Source: Strigamia acuminata
Taxonomy: Eukaryota; Arthropoda; Chilopoda; Geophilomorpha; Linotaeniidae
Length of the DNA: 60,000 bases
Direction of reading: 5' to 3'
Assembly (NCBI GenBank): GCA_949358305.1
Contig: OX442323.1
Coordinates: 5,148,001-5,208,000, forward strand
Shown: positions 24,236 through 36,200 of the stretch, piece after piece
Layout: each line of letters opens with the position of its first letter
How positions within the stretch are numbered: position 1 is the stretch's first letter
Program-made: the position numbers and the translations under genes
The notes under the pieces: model-generated
What the model saw: only the letters and a program-made list of their open reading frames with translations
What the model was told of the DNA's origin: nothing
The model's database searches: none

Positions 24236-27200
24236 ATGACCGATGCACAGAGCGAGTTTACCTGTGATAAAAAAGCAGTGGAAAAAGACAAATCACGCTT
24301 TCATCCACTCGTCAAAATAATAACCAACATTACAGTCGAGCCCGTTCTCTTTTTACATTTCGTCGGGTTACTGATGTCCCACGTCGTAGTCCAGAGCCTC
24401 ATAATCCGTAAAGTATGTCTCTTTCGAATGAATTTGACGGACGAAACATGCCGCAATATAATCAATAACAGAACACTGGAAACCGAAGCCCAGGAATACG
24501 CCACCGAATTTATAATGTACAAAGTGAGTAATTGCTTGTCATAACTCTGCAATTTACACGTTAAACACTCGGCTAAACGATCGATGTATTTCCAAGACCG
24601 TCCTGGACACTCTTCCCAGTGTATTCTGGGGTTTATTCGTCGGTTCGTGGAGCGACAAATTCGGACGGAAAGCCCTGTTGATCGTCCCCAACGTCGGAGC
24701 ATGCCTGAGCATGTTATTGCTAGCACTCAACGCCTATTACGAGTCGGAATGGAATGAAAATTACGTCTTGTTGCCATCGGCTGCCTTTGCTCTGACCGGT
24801 AGCATGCTCGTCATGGACACAGGTGCCATGAGTTACATCGCAGATATAACCACTCCCGAACAAAGAGCACTACGATATGGAATCTTATCTGTAAGTATTG
24901 CTATTAACTTAATATCGTCGTGCCTCCATTTGCACAGAGAGTGGCAGGCAGTCTTCAAAAAACTTGTAAATGTAAAAATGTTTTTTTTTAATTACGACAA
25001 GGGGCAAGGAGTGACAATTAATTTTAGCCCTGTGCGATTTTTTTGTGCACCCGATTGTACACCTTTGGTCAAAAATTTTGCACATTCTCCTGCGACAAAA
25101 AATGTGAAGATTTTTTTTGACCAGAGGTGTACATTGTTTTGGGTACATGAAAACTAAAATCCGTCTTTTTCTGAGACTTTTCAGCTAGATGATTAATTTT
25201 GGGCTCATTAAAACTCCCAAAAATGCTGGATCATGCCTTAAGCCGGTCCTGAAGAGTAGTGATTTTCGTGATGTGTTTATTGAATGTGACTACCGATTTG
25301 TTATGTAAGCTTGGAACACTGTCCTTCAATTATACAACTGTCACTGCCCACATGGTTCAAAAATATATTATTATTATTATCATTTGCAAACCAATAGCAA
25401 TCAAAAATGTATTACAAAATGCATTGCAATACATTGCATACAGTAATTTCAGTGCACTTTTGAACCATATGGATGATTCAATTACCGTATATCTTCACCT
25501 ATAATCTGACCCTCGTATAATGCAACCCCACCATTTTAAGGCGCCATTTTTGCTAGTAAATGGTGTACCACAGCAATGCAAAATGACAAAAAAAAGTTGA
25601 TTTGTTTAAAAGAAAATGTTAGATTGTTGGTTTGATAACCCTAACAGCACATAAATGTATAGAAATGTGGATAAATGTACGTTATACGGTCCGTAATACT
25701 GTACGTGCTTTACAATTTTTTCTTTTTCTTTTTTATTTTATGCGTATAGTGAGACCCCCCAATTATACTCCGTTCCGGTACAAGGTGGTCTTAATTCACT
25801 GGTGTAGTGGCACAAAAAAGTAGCCCTTAATTGATTAAAACGGAAAAAAGCTTATTTTTAGCAAATAAAATAAATATTTTATTACCAATTAAATAAAATC
25901 CATACTTCTAATCTCTTTTTACACTTAAATTCATTGAAAATAAACAGAACTACTTTTCCGCGTAGACATAATCCACCAGTGATAAGGCTGGAATTAAGAC
26001 CACCTTGTATCGGAACGGAGTATAGAGGTAGTAATTTCTGAATAAATATTTCGCATTGTACGCGAGGATATACGGTAATTTCTTTAATAAATATAGAGTT
26101 TTAACATTGAGCATTCTGTGCATTTAACTGTTTCATTAATTGGTGAAACTAATTTCTTTCAGTCTGCTCTCTTATGCGGTGCACCGGTCGGGATGAGTAC
26201 TGGAGCTCTGATCTTCAAATACTTCAATTACACTTATATTCCGGTCTTCCTGACCAGTGCAGCAATCTTCATTCTATGCGCTATCTACGTGATATTCGTC
26301 ATCAAAGAGACTGTCGATATTAAAAAAGGTGGAAACGTTTGTTTAGAATTTTTTAATCTGGAAAACGTCAAACAGACATACAGAACGTTCATACAGCCCC
26401 GAGAAAACAATGGGAGACGAAATCTCATCTTCCTCCTGTTAGCAGTTTCAGTTATGTTCATGCCTATGTTTGGTAAGTTATGCTTGAACCAACATCCGTT
26501 ATCATCGTCAGCGTCACATAAAACCTGATTTGTATTGACACAGCTAAAAGCAATCTATCATATGCCTACACACGACTCAAATTCAAATGGGACGAAGTGA
26601 CTTTCAGTAATTACTCAACGGCTGAACTTATCTTTACTTTCTTCGGTAAAACTCAATGTAGGAATACGAGCAAATTTTTAATTTATTCAAACATTACCAT
26701 TCAGGTTTAATGGTGGGGTTACCTGTCATGTCGAAATTGTTCAAATGGCAAGACATAACCATCGGGGTCGTAAGTTCAATTGCCAAAATAACCAGCGAAG
26801 CTTTTGTCGGCATCGCCACTGAAGGGTGGATGTTGTTTGCAGGTAAAATCAGTTCGTTATAACGAAAGTTCGTTATATCAAAATTTTTTAACAAGTTGTT
26901 TTATGGCCAACCAACTAACCAAACCATTCTTAAGAATTCGTTATAAAAAAAAATTCGTTATATCGCAGTTCGTTATAAAAAAAATTCGTTATATCGCAGT
27001 TCGTTATAACAAAAAATTCGTTATTATTACAAAATAATCGTTATAACAAAAAATTCGCTATAATATAACAAAAAAATTCGGTATAATATAACAAAAAAAT
27101 TCGGTATAACAAAAAAATTCGTTATAACAAAAAAATTCGTTCTAACAAAAAAATTCGTTCTAACAAAAAAATTCGTTCTAACAAAAAAATTCGTTATAAC

Positions 27201-27944
27201 AAAAAAATTCGTTCTCACAAAAAAATTCGTGAAACAAAAAAATTCGGAAAACAAAAAAATTCGTTAAAACAAAAAAATACGTTATAACAAAAAAATTCGT
27301 TATAACGAAAAAATTCGCTATAACAAAAAAATTCGTTAAATCGCAGTTCCTTATAAAAAAAATTCGTGACAACAAACAATTCTTTATAAAAAAAAATTCG
27401 TTATATCGCGGTTAGACTATTGCAATTCTAACATTTCTTTTAGCATCTCCACTGTTTCTGCTGTCAGGATTGACAGGCGTAATAGTTCGAACAATAATAT
27501 CTAAAACCGTATCCTCGTCAGAACAAGGTTTAGTACAAGAATAATTCAAATGACAACCAAAAAATTAAAAAATACTTTTCATATAGGGAAAATATCATCT
27601 GTTATAGGCATTGCTGAAGGAATAGTGCCAACCATTGGTTCATTCATACTCACCCCGCTGTATATCGCCACTAAAGACACGGATTTCCCAGGTGCGCTAT
27701 ATTTTGTGACTGCAAGTCTTACCGTGATTCCAATTTCAGTTTTAATGTAAGTATGCGAGAGAGAAAAAATCGATGCATCATTTATTAAAACTACTCCAAC
27801 AAAATTGCATTTCCCCTCGCACAAATTTATAGATATATTTCCTACCAAAGGAAAAAGACTGCCAAACAACAAACAACTTCAACAATGGCCCTCACTACAG
27901 TGTACTCTGAAGGAAAGTATACAAGAAGTCTCTCCCTGTATTAA
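24236..27944 (+). CDS. SLC46-family MFS transporter, gene A (8 exons, 495 aa)
   Basis: Exons: 24236-24523, 24597-24890, 26163-26472, 26544-26645, 26705-26842, 27444-27527, 27587-27746 and 27833-27944. All have GT/AG junctions and phases consistent with genes B and C, for 1,488 coding bases. The product resembles SLC46 proteins (proton-coupled folate transporter and relatives): 12 predicted membrane helices, the first starting at the ITVEPVLFLH segment. The MFS loop 2-3 motif DKFGRK is at residues 116-121, and N-glycosylation sequons lie in the first outer loop. The exon 4 product contains KFKWDEVTFSNYS, matching paralogues. It is the most diverged member of the array, with a longer C-terminal tail. 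Intron 2 carries a MITE and intron 5 a minisatellite. Substrate cannot be read from sequence; folate, antifolates or other anions are only family possibilities. Confidence 0.9.
25764..26024. mobile_element. TATACTC-family MITE in intron 2 of gene A
   Basis: The terminal inverted repeat starts TATACTCCGTTCCGGTACAA and is matched in reverse at the right end with one or two changes; both arms include AAGGTGGTCTTAATTC. The inner TGTAGTGGCACAAAAAAGTA recurs in other members near 33.8 kb. It lacks an ORF. The family probably moves by a TA-targeting transposase, inferred from its TA-containing ends. Confidence 0.7.
26850..27416. repeat. Minisatellite of TTCGTTATAACAAAAAAA-type units in intron 5 of gene A
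   Basis: About 30 imperfect copies of a 16-19 bp unit (AACAAAAAAATTCGTTAT and variants) begin a few bases after the splice donor at 26843 and end about 30 bp before the acceptor of exon 6. It makes up nearly the whole intron. The minus-strand frames at 27027-27375, rich in FFV.TN repeats, are translations of the repeat and not genes. Confidence 0.9.
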
Positions 27945-29472
27945 ATAATCCAATTAAAAAAAATATTTCTAATCAACCATTATTTAACAGCACATAACAT
28001 TGTTTAGATTTATGATTACATTCTTTTCCACCTATCTGATATGTTTTGTAATAATTCAGACATTAGATCATCGAGATAACCCTTAATTAAGCTATATTAA
28101 CAACCACGCGAAAATTTTTTTTTTATCCAGAGTTTCATTGTTTTATATAGAATCAGATAAGCACATAACAATACATGCTCATTATTCATCCTTAAAACTT
28201 GAAATCGATTGAAAAATTGGGATTTTAGGCAAGGTTTCTGGAAATGATAAATCTATGCCCACCGCAACCATTTATTCGTCAGAGCCAACATGAGCGGCGC
28301 AATGTCCGCGCAGCTTTCGGCGCATCGATGCAAAATGCTACATAACGTTGGCTTCAGTTTAAGTGGCAATATTCTCGAGCATTCAATGCAGGCAAGGAAC
28401 AAAGGAATATCGGATGAAGCACTATATCCGTCATATTTATCTTGAGTGCAATTTTGATTTGTTTTTCCTCAGCAACTTCAATCAAGTTTGTAGTTAGGGC
28501 CAAATTTCAATTCCAATTCACAAAAGCAGAAATAACCTGTTACAAAGACCTAATTACGTCCATAAATAAGCCAAGCGTTAACCTACATGCTGTTCTCAAG
28601 TTGACCTAAACATGACAGTTTGGTTTTGTTTTACATTCCCATTGTTTGTGTTAGTTCGGCCTAAGATGCATTTTCATTAGCGAGAGAAAATATTCACGTC
28701 ACTAAAAATAGACAAAGGCATGCGCAGCTTTTAGGCGCTAAAAGCAGTTTGGTCGGCTGAGTGACAAATAAATGTACAAGCTTAGTTAAGGAGAAGTTTA
28801 GGATTTTGTTGAAGTAAGATGCCTCAACCAATAGGAGTTAGGAAAACATTTTGGTGGTTTTGAGTATACATAGCATATTGAAGAAACTACGTCTAAGATA
28901 TCCTGCTTCAATATAAAATTACGATTTCCCGGTCGCGATTTTAACATCGCATCAATATAGAGTTCTTGATCACTTCAATATTGATTCGACATGGATCCCA
29001 TATAAATGATAAGAATGATAGAACATAGATATACTCTTTCCACACTCAAGAGGAGCCCTGGAATCTTGGCTCCCATTGGCCGAGCCATTTCACTTGTGTA
29101 GTGATACATAAAAAAAGACCCAAAACACCAGAATTGCATTATACAGATATACATATATAAATAGAAGTACAGACATTTCTACAAATCTACAAATCTACGT
29201 TAGTTCTACACAGATGATAGAATCAAGTCTTCTGCTATACAGAATTTAGTTTAATTTTACATAGAATTTGTCCGTGAAAACACTGCGTGCAATTTTTAGA
29301 GTAAAGCCACAATTTTAATCGCAAATGAAAACAGACCTACTTGTTGCAGGCCTTTTGATTTATCAGCATGCATAAAAATGAAACCCGTGCGATTTTTGTT
29401 CCGAGATTTAAAAAAATCGCCAATGAAAACACGCCTTCATAATACCTCAATCCCTCATTAATCCCTGCAGTG
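27945..29472. other. Intergenic region between gene A and a broken SLC46 copy
   Basis: AT-rich and without a supported gene. The segment around 28845-28985 contains TGGTGGTTTTGAGTATA, the right end of a TATACTC-family element. A left-end half of another member starts at 29030. Short plus- and minus-strand frames show no domain. Confidence 0.5.
29030..29160. mobile_element. Half copy of a TATACTC-family MITE
   Basis: It starts TATACTCTTTCCACACTC, and the interior CCATTGGCCGAGCCATTTCA followed by CTTGTGTAGTGATACA matches the 33867-34270 member. A matching right end is not found nearby, so the element appears truncated. Confidence 0.5.
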
Positions 29473-29870
29473 TGAGGTACTCAAGTCCGTCATAATCTCA
29501 CTAACAATCCGGGATCCCGAATAAAAAGCCCAAGCTTTGGCCACCGACTGCTTAATGTACAAGGTAAGTCCGGCTATAAATCGTTGCATTACTGGTTAAA
29601 TTACGATCCGCTTCAGTCCATCCTCGACACACTTCCAACGCCATTACTCCTATTACAAGCACTTTTTATTGGTATTTGGAGTGACAAGAATGGACCAAAC
29701 TTGTTGATTACATCCCCAATCGGCAGTTGCTTAGTGATAGCTCTTAATGCTCACTGCGATGCCAAACCTCCGTGTCGACGACATTCTTCCTCCGTCATCA
29801 CTGTCAGTGTCAATAACTGGCAATCTTCCTAGTTATGGCCACATGTGTCCAGTGGAAACAACCGGCTATT
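29473..29870 (+). pseudogene. Broken SLC46-family copy (remnants of exons 1 and 2)
   Basis: The end of exon 1 is recognisable, reading KAQALATDCLMYK before a retained donor at 29563/29564, but it contains an in-frame TAA at 29522-29524. After an AG at 29615-29616, exon 2 continues as SILDTLPTP and LFIGIWSDKNGP, matching the paralogues through LNAH. Beyond that the frame shifts, although the weak match ILPPSSLSVSITGNL persists in another frame. No later exons were seen. Compared with genes A-C it lacks a start, most of exon 1 and exons 3-8, so it is a decayed duplicate. Confidence 0.8.
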
Positions 29871-30514
29871 CTCTCTTTTCGATCAATATTCACTTCCCCG
29901 TGGAATATTTAAGCTAATTATGTCAGGGGAAGTGCTTTGCACGTGCGAGCAAGTAGTTACGCACAAATTGCATTCCGTCCGTTGAAATTCTGTCGCCCTC
30001 GCCCGACAAAAACACTTTTAAAGAACTCCATGCACGTTTTTAGAATAGTAAGAAGCATGATCCTTAAAAGCCAAAGAAACAAGAAGGAAAAAAGTTTTGT
30101 AAATTGGCAAATGCCTCACGTTGCGTCTTCTTTCACATTGGTCATTTCAAAGAAATTGTCGCAGTCTTTGTAGAAAATAAAAAAAATAAAAATAAAAATG
30201 CACGCGCCACTTGGTCAGTTCCTTTATTCCAGTGGAAAACATCAATAGTTGGATATAATTTTGTTCAAAATGTCCATATCTCGAAATCCGTCGCTCGGAT
30301 TTTAGTGAAACTTGGTTTGGGGGTTACTAACTTATTGACTAAACGATTTAAAAAAAATCGTGCAAACTTTGCATTATTTTTTTTATAAATTATTTTAAGA
30401 ACATTAATTTTTTTTTACAAATAAAACCACTAGACCATAAGTAGAGGTCAAGCCCTCCACCTGGTGATTTTTCTTTAAAGTACTAGTATATTTTTAATAA
30501 ATTGGACAAGCATA

Positions 30515-30741
30515 TATACTCTTGTACGACTCAAGAGTATGCCCTTCTCCCATTGGCCGAGCTGCATTACTCCTAACTCCAGTCTGTATTACCATAGAGT
30601 AAAGAATCTATGGTATTACTACCACTAGGAAAAGTAGTTCTTATTTTTATTATTATTATTACTACATTTTTGGATCACTACACCAGTGATACGGCTCGGC
30701 CAATGGGAGAAGGGCATACTCTTGAGTCGAACAAGAGTATA
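30515..30741. mobile_element. TATACTC-family MITE
   Basis: The left end TATACTCTTGTACGACTC is mirrored at the right end as GAGTCGAACAAGAGTATA. The arms extend through GAGTATGCCCTTCTCCCATT and its reverse complement, followed by GGCCGAGC. The middle contains CACTACACCAGTGATAC. It is non-coding, 227 bp long. Confidence 0.8.
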
Positions 30742-30826
30742 GTTAACAACATTTATTGCCTAAGCTGTAATATAATTATTTATTTATAATTATAATTATA
30801 TATTTATAATACATTTAATTATCATA

Positions 30827-30890
30827 AATCAAAATTTAAACTTAAAATACACTTAAACTAAAATTGTATTTTTATTTTTGAATGCAGCTA
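30827..30890. mobile_element. Right-end fragment of a TAGCTGCATTCA-family MITE
   Basis: This is the right-hand block seen in complete copies: AAACTTAAAATACACTTAAA, then a T-rich stretch, then TTTTTGAATGCAGCTA. No matching left end is present close by. Confidence 0.55.
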
Positions 30891-31555
30891 CTGATATCGG
30901 AAAACTGTGGTATCGATCAAAACAGCCGTCAATCAAGCAGGTAAAAAATGCTTTCTAGTTTAAATGACTTTACCAATGCAGCTACTGTATATTGTTTCAA
31001 GTTTTCAAAAAACTCCCTGCAATAGGACTGAAGCCAGTTCGTTTCCAATTAAAGTAGAAAAGCTTGAGTGCCTTCTCAAGTGTCATAACTTCAGGGATAA
31101 TAAGCATCCTGAGCAAAATCAGCAATGCAGCGTTCGGGAATGGATCTTGTTTACAGATAATTAATTAAGGGTTCATTTCAAGATCCGATTAAGTGATATT
31201 TTCTAGAGTTATTGCAACTCCCACAACGATTTTAAAAATCAATTTAGTCGCACAAAAAGCAAAACCAATGTAAAATATTCAACAACTCGCTACATTTTTT
31301 TTTCAGAAAACAAAAACTACGAGTTAATCTTTTAGATAAAGGTGCACTAAGCATCTTTCCCACTTCATTTAAGTCGCATTGTACTCATCAATTTTTTTTC
31401 TTCAAAATGTTTTATGTTACAAATTGAATAAACTCAATCTGGCATCCCTTGAGAAATCATCAACACCAAACACAATCTCTGTCTCTACACGCAGCCGTCA
31501 GTTTGGATTAGTACAGAAAGCACGATTTAAAACACAATATGATTCGAAACGACAT

Positions 31556-31694
31556 TAGCTGCATTCAAAAACTAAAATATTTTGTGTTTTACTTCAATTT
31601 TAAACAAAAATGACATCATTTCCTGTTTAAACCCATGTTAAAACTTAAAATACACGTAAACTAAAATTGTTATTTTAATTTTTCGATGCGGCTA
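31556..31694. mobile_element. TAGCTGCATTCA-family MITE, short copy
   Basis: It starts TAGCTGCATTCAAAAACTAA and ends with the near reverse complement (TTTTCGATGCGGCTA). The interior contains AAAAATGACATCATTTCCTG, shared with the copies at 31709-32571 and 35567-35694. Confidence 0.75.
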
Positions 31695-31708
31695 GTGAAA
31701 TTTTACAC

Positions 31709-32571
31709 TAGCTGCATTCAAAAATTAAAACATTTTGTGTTTTAGTTCCATTTTAAAACAAAAATGACATCATTTCCTGTCTATAAAACTAAAATTGGTT
31801 AAAATACAAACTAAAATACAATTTCACAAAACTCTATTTTACTTCAATTTTAAGTTTAGTAATGCATTACATTTCTATACAAAGTTTTATGAAAATTGAA
31901 GCAAAATTCAGTTAAAATTCAAGCACTCACAAATTAAAATGTTATCTGTAGTTATATGACATCACTTCACAACTTATCACATCACTTCCTGTTGTATTTT
32001 AAATTTTTGTGCTACACACTCTTAAAACATAAATACAAAAATTTTGAATTTCAATTTCTGAAGAATTTTCATGAAAATAATAATCTCACATGTGAACATG
32101 TTTTTAAATTGTTTTTTTAATTTTTCATTATTCTTATTCAAACCATAAATTTTGGTATTTTTCTAACTAAGATTGATATAAATATTACTTAGATGCCTTA
32201 TTAATTATTTCTTCTTTCTTGTCCAATCACTCCATCTTTGAATTGATGCTGTCAATGACCTCTGGTGGCAGTTGGTCATACTCTTTTAAAATTTCTTCCT
32301 CTCTTCTACTAGCAAGGCATAAAAATTTTAAATCTTACTAAAAATAATAACATTCCAACAATGCATACTACTTTCTAATCACTTGGAGAGTATTATATGC
32401 TTGTTTTGTGAATTTATTACATATCAGGTGATCAAACATGTATGTTAAAGCTTTCACATGTTGTCAAATTTATAAAATAGAGTTAAAATTCTCACACTCA
32501 AAATTTAAACTTAAAATACACTTAAACTACAATTGTTAAAACACAAGTATTTTAATTTTTGAATGCAGCTA
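31709..32571. mobile_element. TAGCTGCATTCA-family element, long copy (863 bp)
   Basis: It has the same ends as the short copies (TAGCTGCATTCAAAAATTAA and TTTTTGAATGCAGCTA) but a much longer interior. Sub-terminal blocks such as AAAATGACATCATTTCCTGT and AAACTTAAAATACACTTAAA are in the expected places. It may be closer to the parent of the short copies, though no transposase frame is visible. It lies 14 bp after the preceding copy. Confidence 0.7.
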
Positions 32572-33272
32572 GTATTTTGAAATGCATTGGGTTTCACGAG
32601 AATATATTTTGGTTTGCAAATAATGATACATTTTGTAAAATGCATTATGAAATGCATTCCCAATATTATTATTTGTCAAATATGAATGCATTAATTGTAA
32701 AATATTTTTTGAACCATATAGGAATACACATTAATATTCAAGAGCAATCTAAATATCCACTAGCAAATGCGTAATAATTGTGACGTCATGTGTGAATAAC
32801 CTTCACTGACACATGACGTTGGAACACTCCAAAGCTCAGTTGTGTATCAGCTGGTTACTATCTTGCCATTTAACCACAAACGAAACTTATATTCTGGACC
32901 ACTTACTGTTGAATCAAGACTAGGTAAGCTTTCGAATGATTCTTCCTCAAATTTAAGTCATAAAATATTCTAATTGGCACAAATCCAACAGTTATAAAAG
33001 CAAGCGCTCTGACCTTGATCGATATATCAAACAACTGTTGAACCACGTGACAGTAAGAGGGAATTCCCCTTTCTAAACTAACTCGAAAAACGAACTACAC
33101 TCCATGCAAAAACATGTGAAACTTCTAATAAATTCCTTAGACGTGAGAAAAAATATATTGGCAGCAAATTTGGGTAAGTTAATCAAGTTAATTAATTCAA
33201 TGTCGTTTGGAATAAAAATTAATTTGCAAAAATAACCAATTATCAGATTAACAGAAAAATTAAAATTAAATA

Positions 33273-36200
33273 ATGACAAATCAAGATGAAGAGATTACAG
33301 CTGCTCAGAATGAACGAACAAGCTTGACGAATACAGTGAAAATCAGCAATAAAATGAAGATATTCTCATTTATTAGAGGCATTACCATCGAGCCAGCAGT
33401 CTTTCTATTCACCATAGCAATGGCACTCAATGGAGTCACTACACAGTCACTTACTATTCGTAAATTTTGTCTAACGCAAATGGGCTATCCGGATGATGTT
33501 TGCAGTCACCTCACGCAGAACAAAACACTAGAAGAACAAGCACAGACTCTAGCTACTAATTTCGTCTTGTACAAAGTATGTATTTAAACACCTTAAACGC
33601 ACCCCAAGTAACACAATGACAGCATTAAACATCGCATCTATACTCAAAACCACCCCAACGTTGATCTATTTCAACCGGTTTACGCCTAACTGTGTACTGT
33701 GTTCTACTATGCTGAAAAGTAGTTCTGTATCAAAACATCACCTTTGACAATGTTGGTAATCGAGCACAATGTCTGGAGTTCGATTACAATTCTGGTGTTT
33801 TGGGCTACTTTTTTGTGTCACTACACCAGTGAAATAGATCAACGTTGGGGTGGTTTTGAGTATAGATATACTCTAACTCACTACAAGGTTGGCCTTTCTC
33901 CCATTAGCCGAGCCATTTCACTTATGTAGCGATACAAAATAATAGACCCAAACACCAGAATTGCATTAGATGTACAGACATTGTAATCGATTACCTATTG
34001 TTATGAAATTGTTTGCTTTCCTGACAAAGCAACCAATAAACAGAACAAATACGAGTTTTAAATTAAAAACTGCGTAAAACTTTATTTTATAAATGAAAAA
34101 AACATATTATAATAAAATACAATTAAAATTATATCAATTTAAATGATCATAATAATCACAAAAATAAATACAAATAAAAACTTTCATGGTGGTGTTATTC
34201 AGTCTACAGTTAGGAGTAATGAGGCTCGGCCAAAGGGAGAAAGGCCAATCTTGTAGTGAGTTAGAGTATAGATGAGATGTTTAATATCATATCTGCATAG
34301 ATGCGATGTTAAATCGATAATCCGTGCTACATTTATCCTGGATCATTCAACCTAACCTAACCTAACCTATCGTCTCTACTTGGTATTCCACTTCCTGAAT
34401 CTTCCACTTGTAGTTGAAGTTGCTCGCTTTTGGGCAATCAGAACCGTTCCAATTCTTGCCAATTGTGATGGACAGATCCAATTCCAAGTTTCATCAAAAC
34501 CCCTTGATTGTCTAGAAGCAACACATTTCGTGTTCACACATGTCCTGATGGATTAATCGTGATTGGGAAAATTAGAAAACAGATAAAATGCACAACTGCA
34601 CTTAGGGTAAAAGCTTCAACTTGGAGGAAGTCACTCCATATGCTCAAAGCATATTTACTAGAATAAAAAAATGTGCCGTTTTTGATTTCCGCAAAAAATC
34701 AAAGGGTGTCGCCTTAATCTACACATACCTACATTTCCTTAACCTTCACACAGTCATGATTTGTTACAACACATTGCTGGCCAGGGTCGGCCATTCTAGC
34801 TTTCTTCGACTGTACGCGTCTAGGTGCAATCCCATTCTTCCTGGCTTGAACACGCGTTTAAACATTGATTTCAATGTGCTACCTAGTGCAAAAAGGTGTC
34901 AAGACGGTGTACAGTGCTCCCATTAATGGTGTTTTATGTTATAAATATTAAATTATCTTATTAATAAGTGAAAAAGTATTTACATTTAGTCATCGTAAAA
35001 TAAAGAAAAAAATGAGAAGTAAAAGTTGATCTCCTTAATTAATTTTCAGGAAAAAATGGAATAACATGTTTCCGTCTTTTCTCTCTAATGTGTTTCACGT
35101 GTCCCATGTGGAGACTCAATTATGTTGATCTTGTCTAAGATACGTTTTTTTTTTTTACCTCAATGCAGACACTTCTGGAAAGCCTTCCCACCCTTGTACT
35201 TTCAGTTTTCATCGGTGCATGGAGTGACAATAACGGACGCAAATTCTTGTTGATATTGCCCACAATTGGTGGTGGCATCGGGATGGTCATCATGATCTTC
35301 AATGCTTATTATGTGATGGAAATGGATGTCAACTACATCCTTGTCGCTTCCATACCTTATGTATTAGGCGGCAACACTCTCAGTGTCATGACAGCAGCTT
35401 TCGCTTACATAGCAGACATCACTAGCACCTCGCAAAGAACAATCAGGTTCGGCTTTGTACAGGTATAAACTAAAGTTACTTGCAGAGCCGGCTCCAGGTC
35501 TGTTAGCGCCGTGTTAATTTTTTTGTTTGTAGGCACGTTCAAAGTTTCTGTTTGTACGGTTTTTACTAGCTGCATTCAGAAACTAAAATATTTTGTGTTT
35601 TACTTCAATTTTAAACCAAAAATGACATCATTTCCTGTTTAAACTTAAAATACACTTAAACTAAAATTGTTATTTTTATTTTTGAATGCAGCTACTGTTT
35701 CTATAAACGGAATGGCACCAAACACCGCAAAAAAACAAAACTACAACTGGAGTGGTTTATGAATCGGTTTATGCCGGGATTTGGTTTTTACAACCAAAAC
35801 TTTGAACGCACCTAGTTTTTCATTGCAACCTTTTTGCTATTCTGTGAATTTGAGACATTTAATGCGCCCCATAAGTTTTGGTGCCCTCTGCACTTGCACC
35901 GCTCGATCCTGCCTTAAGCTGGCCCTTGTTATTTATTTACTTAAACTCAGAGAAATGTAATCATTCATTGTTCTTGCACGTTTGTTGTCTTAATAGGCAG
36001 CCTACTTATGTGGATTGCCAGCAGGAGTTTCCGGTGGCGGTTTAATCTTCGACAAATTTGGCTACGTGACGGTTTACGTAGTGAATTTAATTTTATACGT
36101 CATAACTCTTCTGTATATACTGATTTTCGTCAAAGAGACCATTCATTCACCGATTGCACGAGCATGCAAATATGCATCTTTATTCAAGTTCAGCAATGTC

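Larger units (their letters stand above)
29871..33272. other. Intergenic region rich in small repeats between pseudogene and gene B
   Basis: It holds one complete TATACTC-family MITE (30515-30741) and several copies of a second family with TAGCTGCATTCAAAAA ends. Upstream of gene B, ACGTCATGTGTGAA near 32783 is mirrored about 20 bp on by TGACACATGACGT. Frames at 29937-30388, 30964-31164 and 32559-32774 are not supported. Confidence 0.5.

Noticed and set aside
24301-24726. 141-codon minus-strand frame opposite gene A
   Set aside because: Shadow of exons 1 and 2 of the transporter, crossing its intron.
27027-27375. Minus-strand frames rich in FFVITN repeats
   Set aside because: They are translations of the intron 5 minisatellite of gene A.
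34349-34370. Interstitial telomere from CCTAA repeats
   Set aside because: Only three to four units; too short to indicate a telomere or fusion point.
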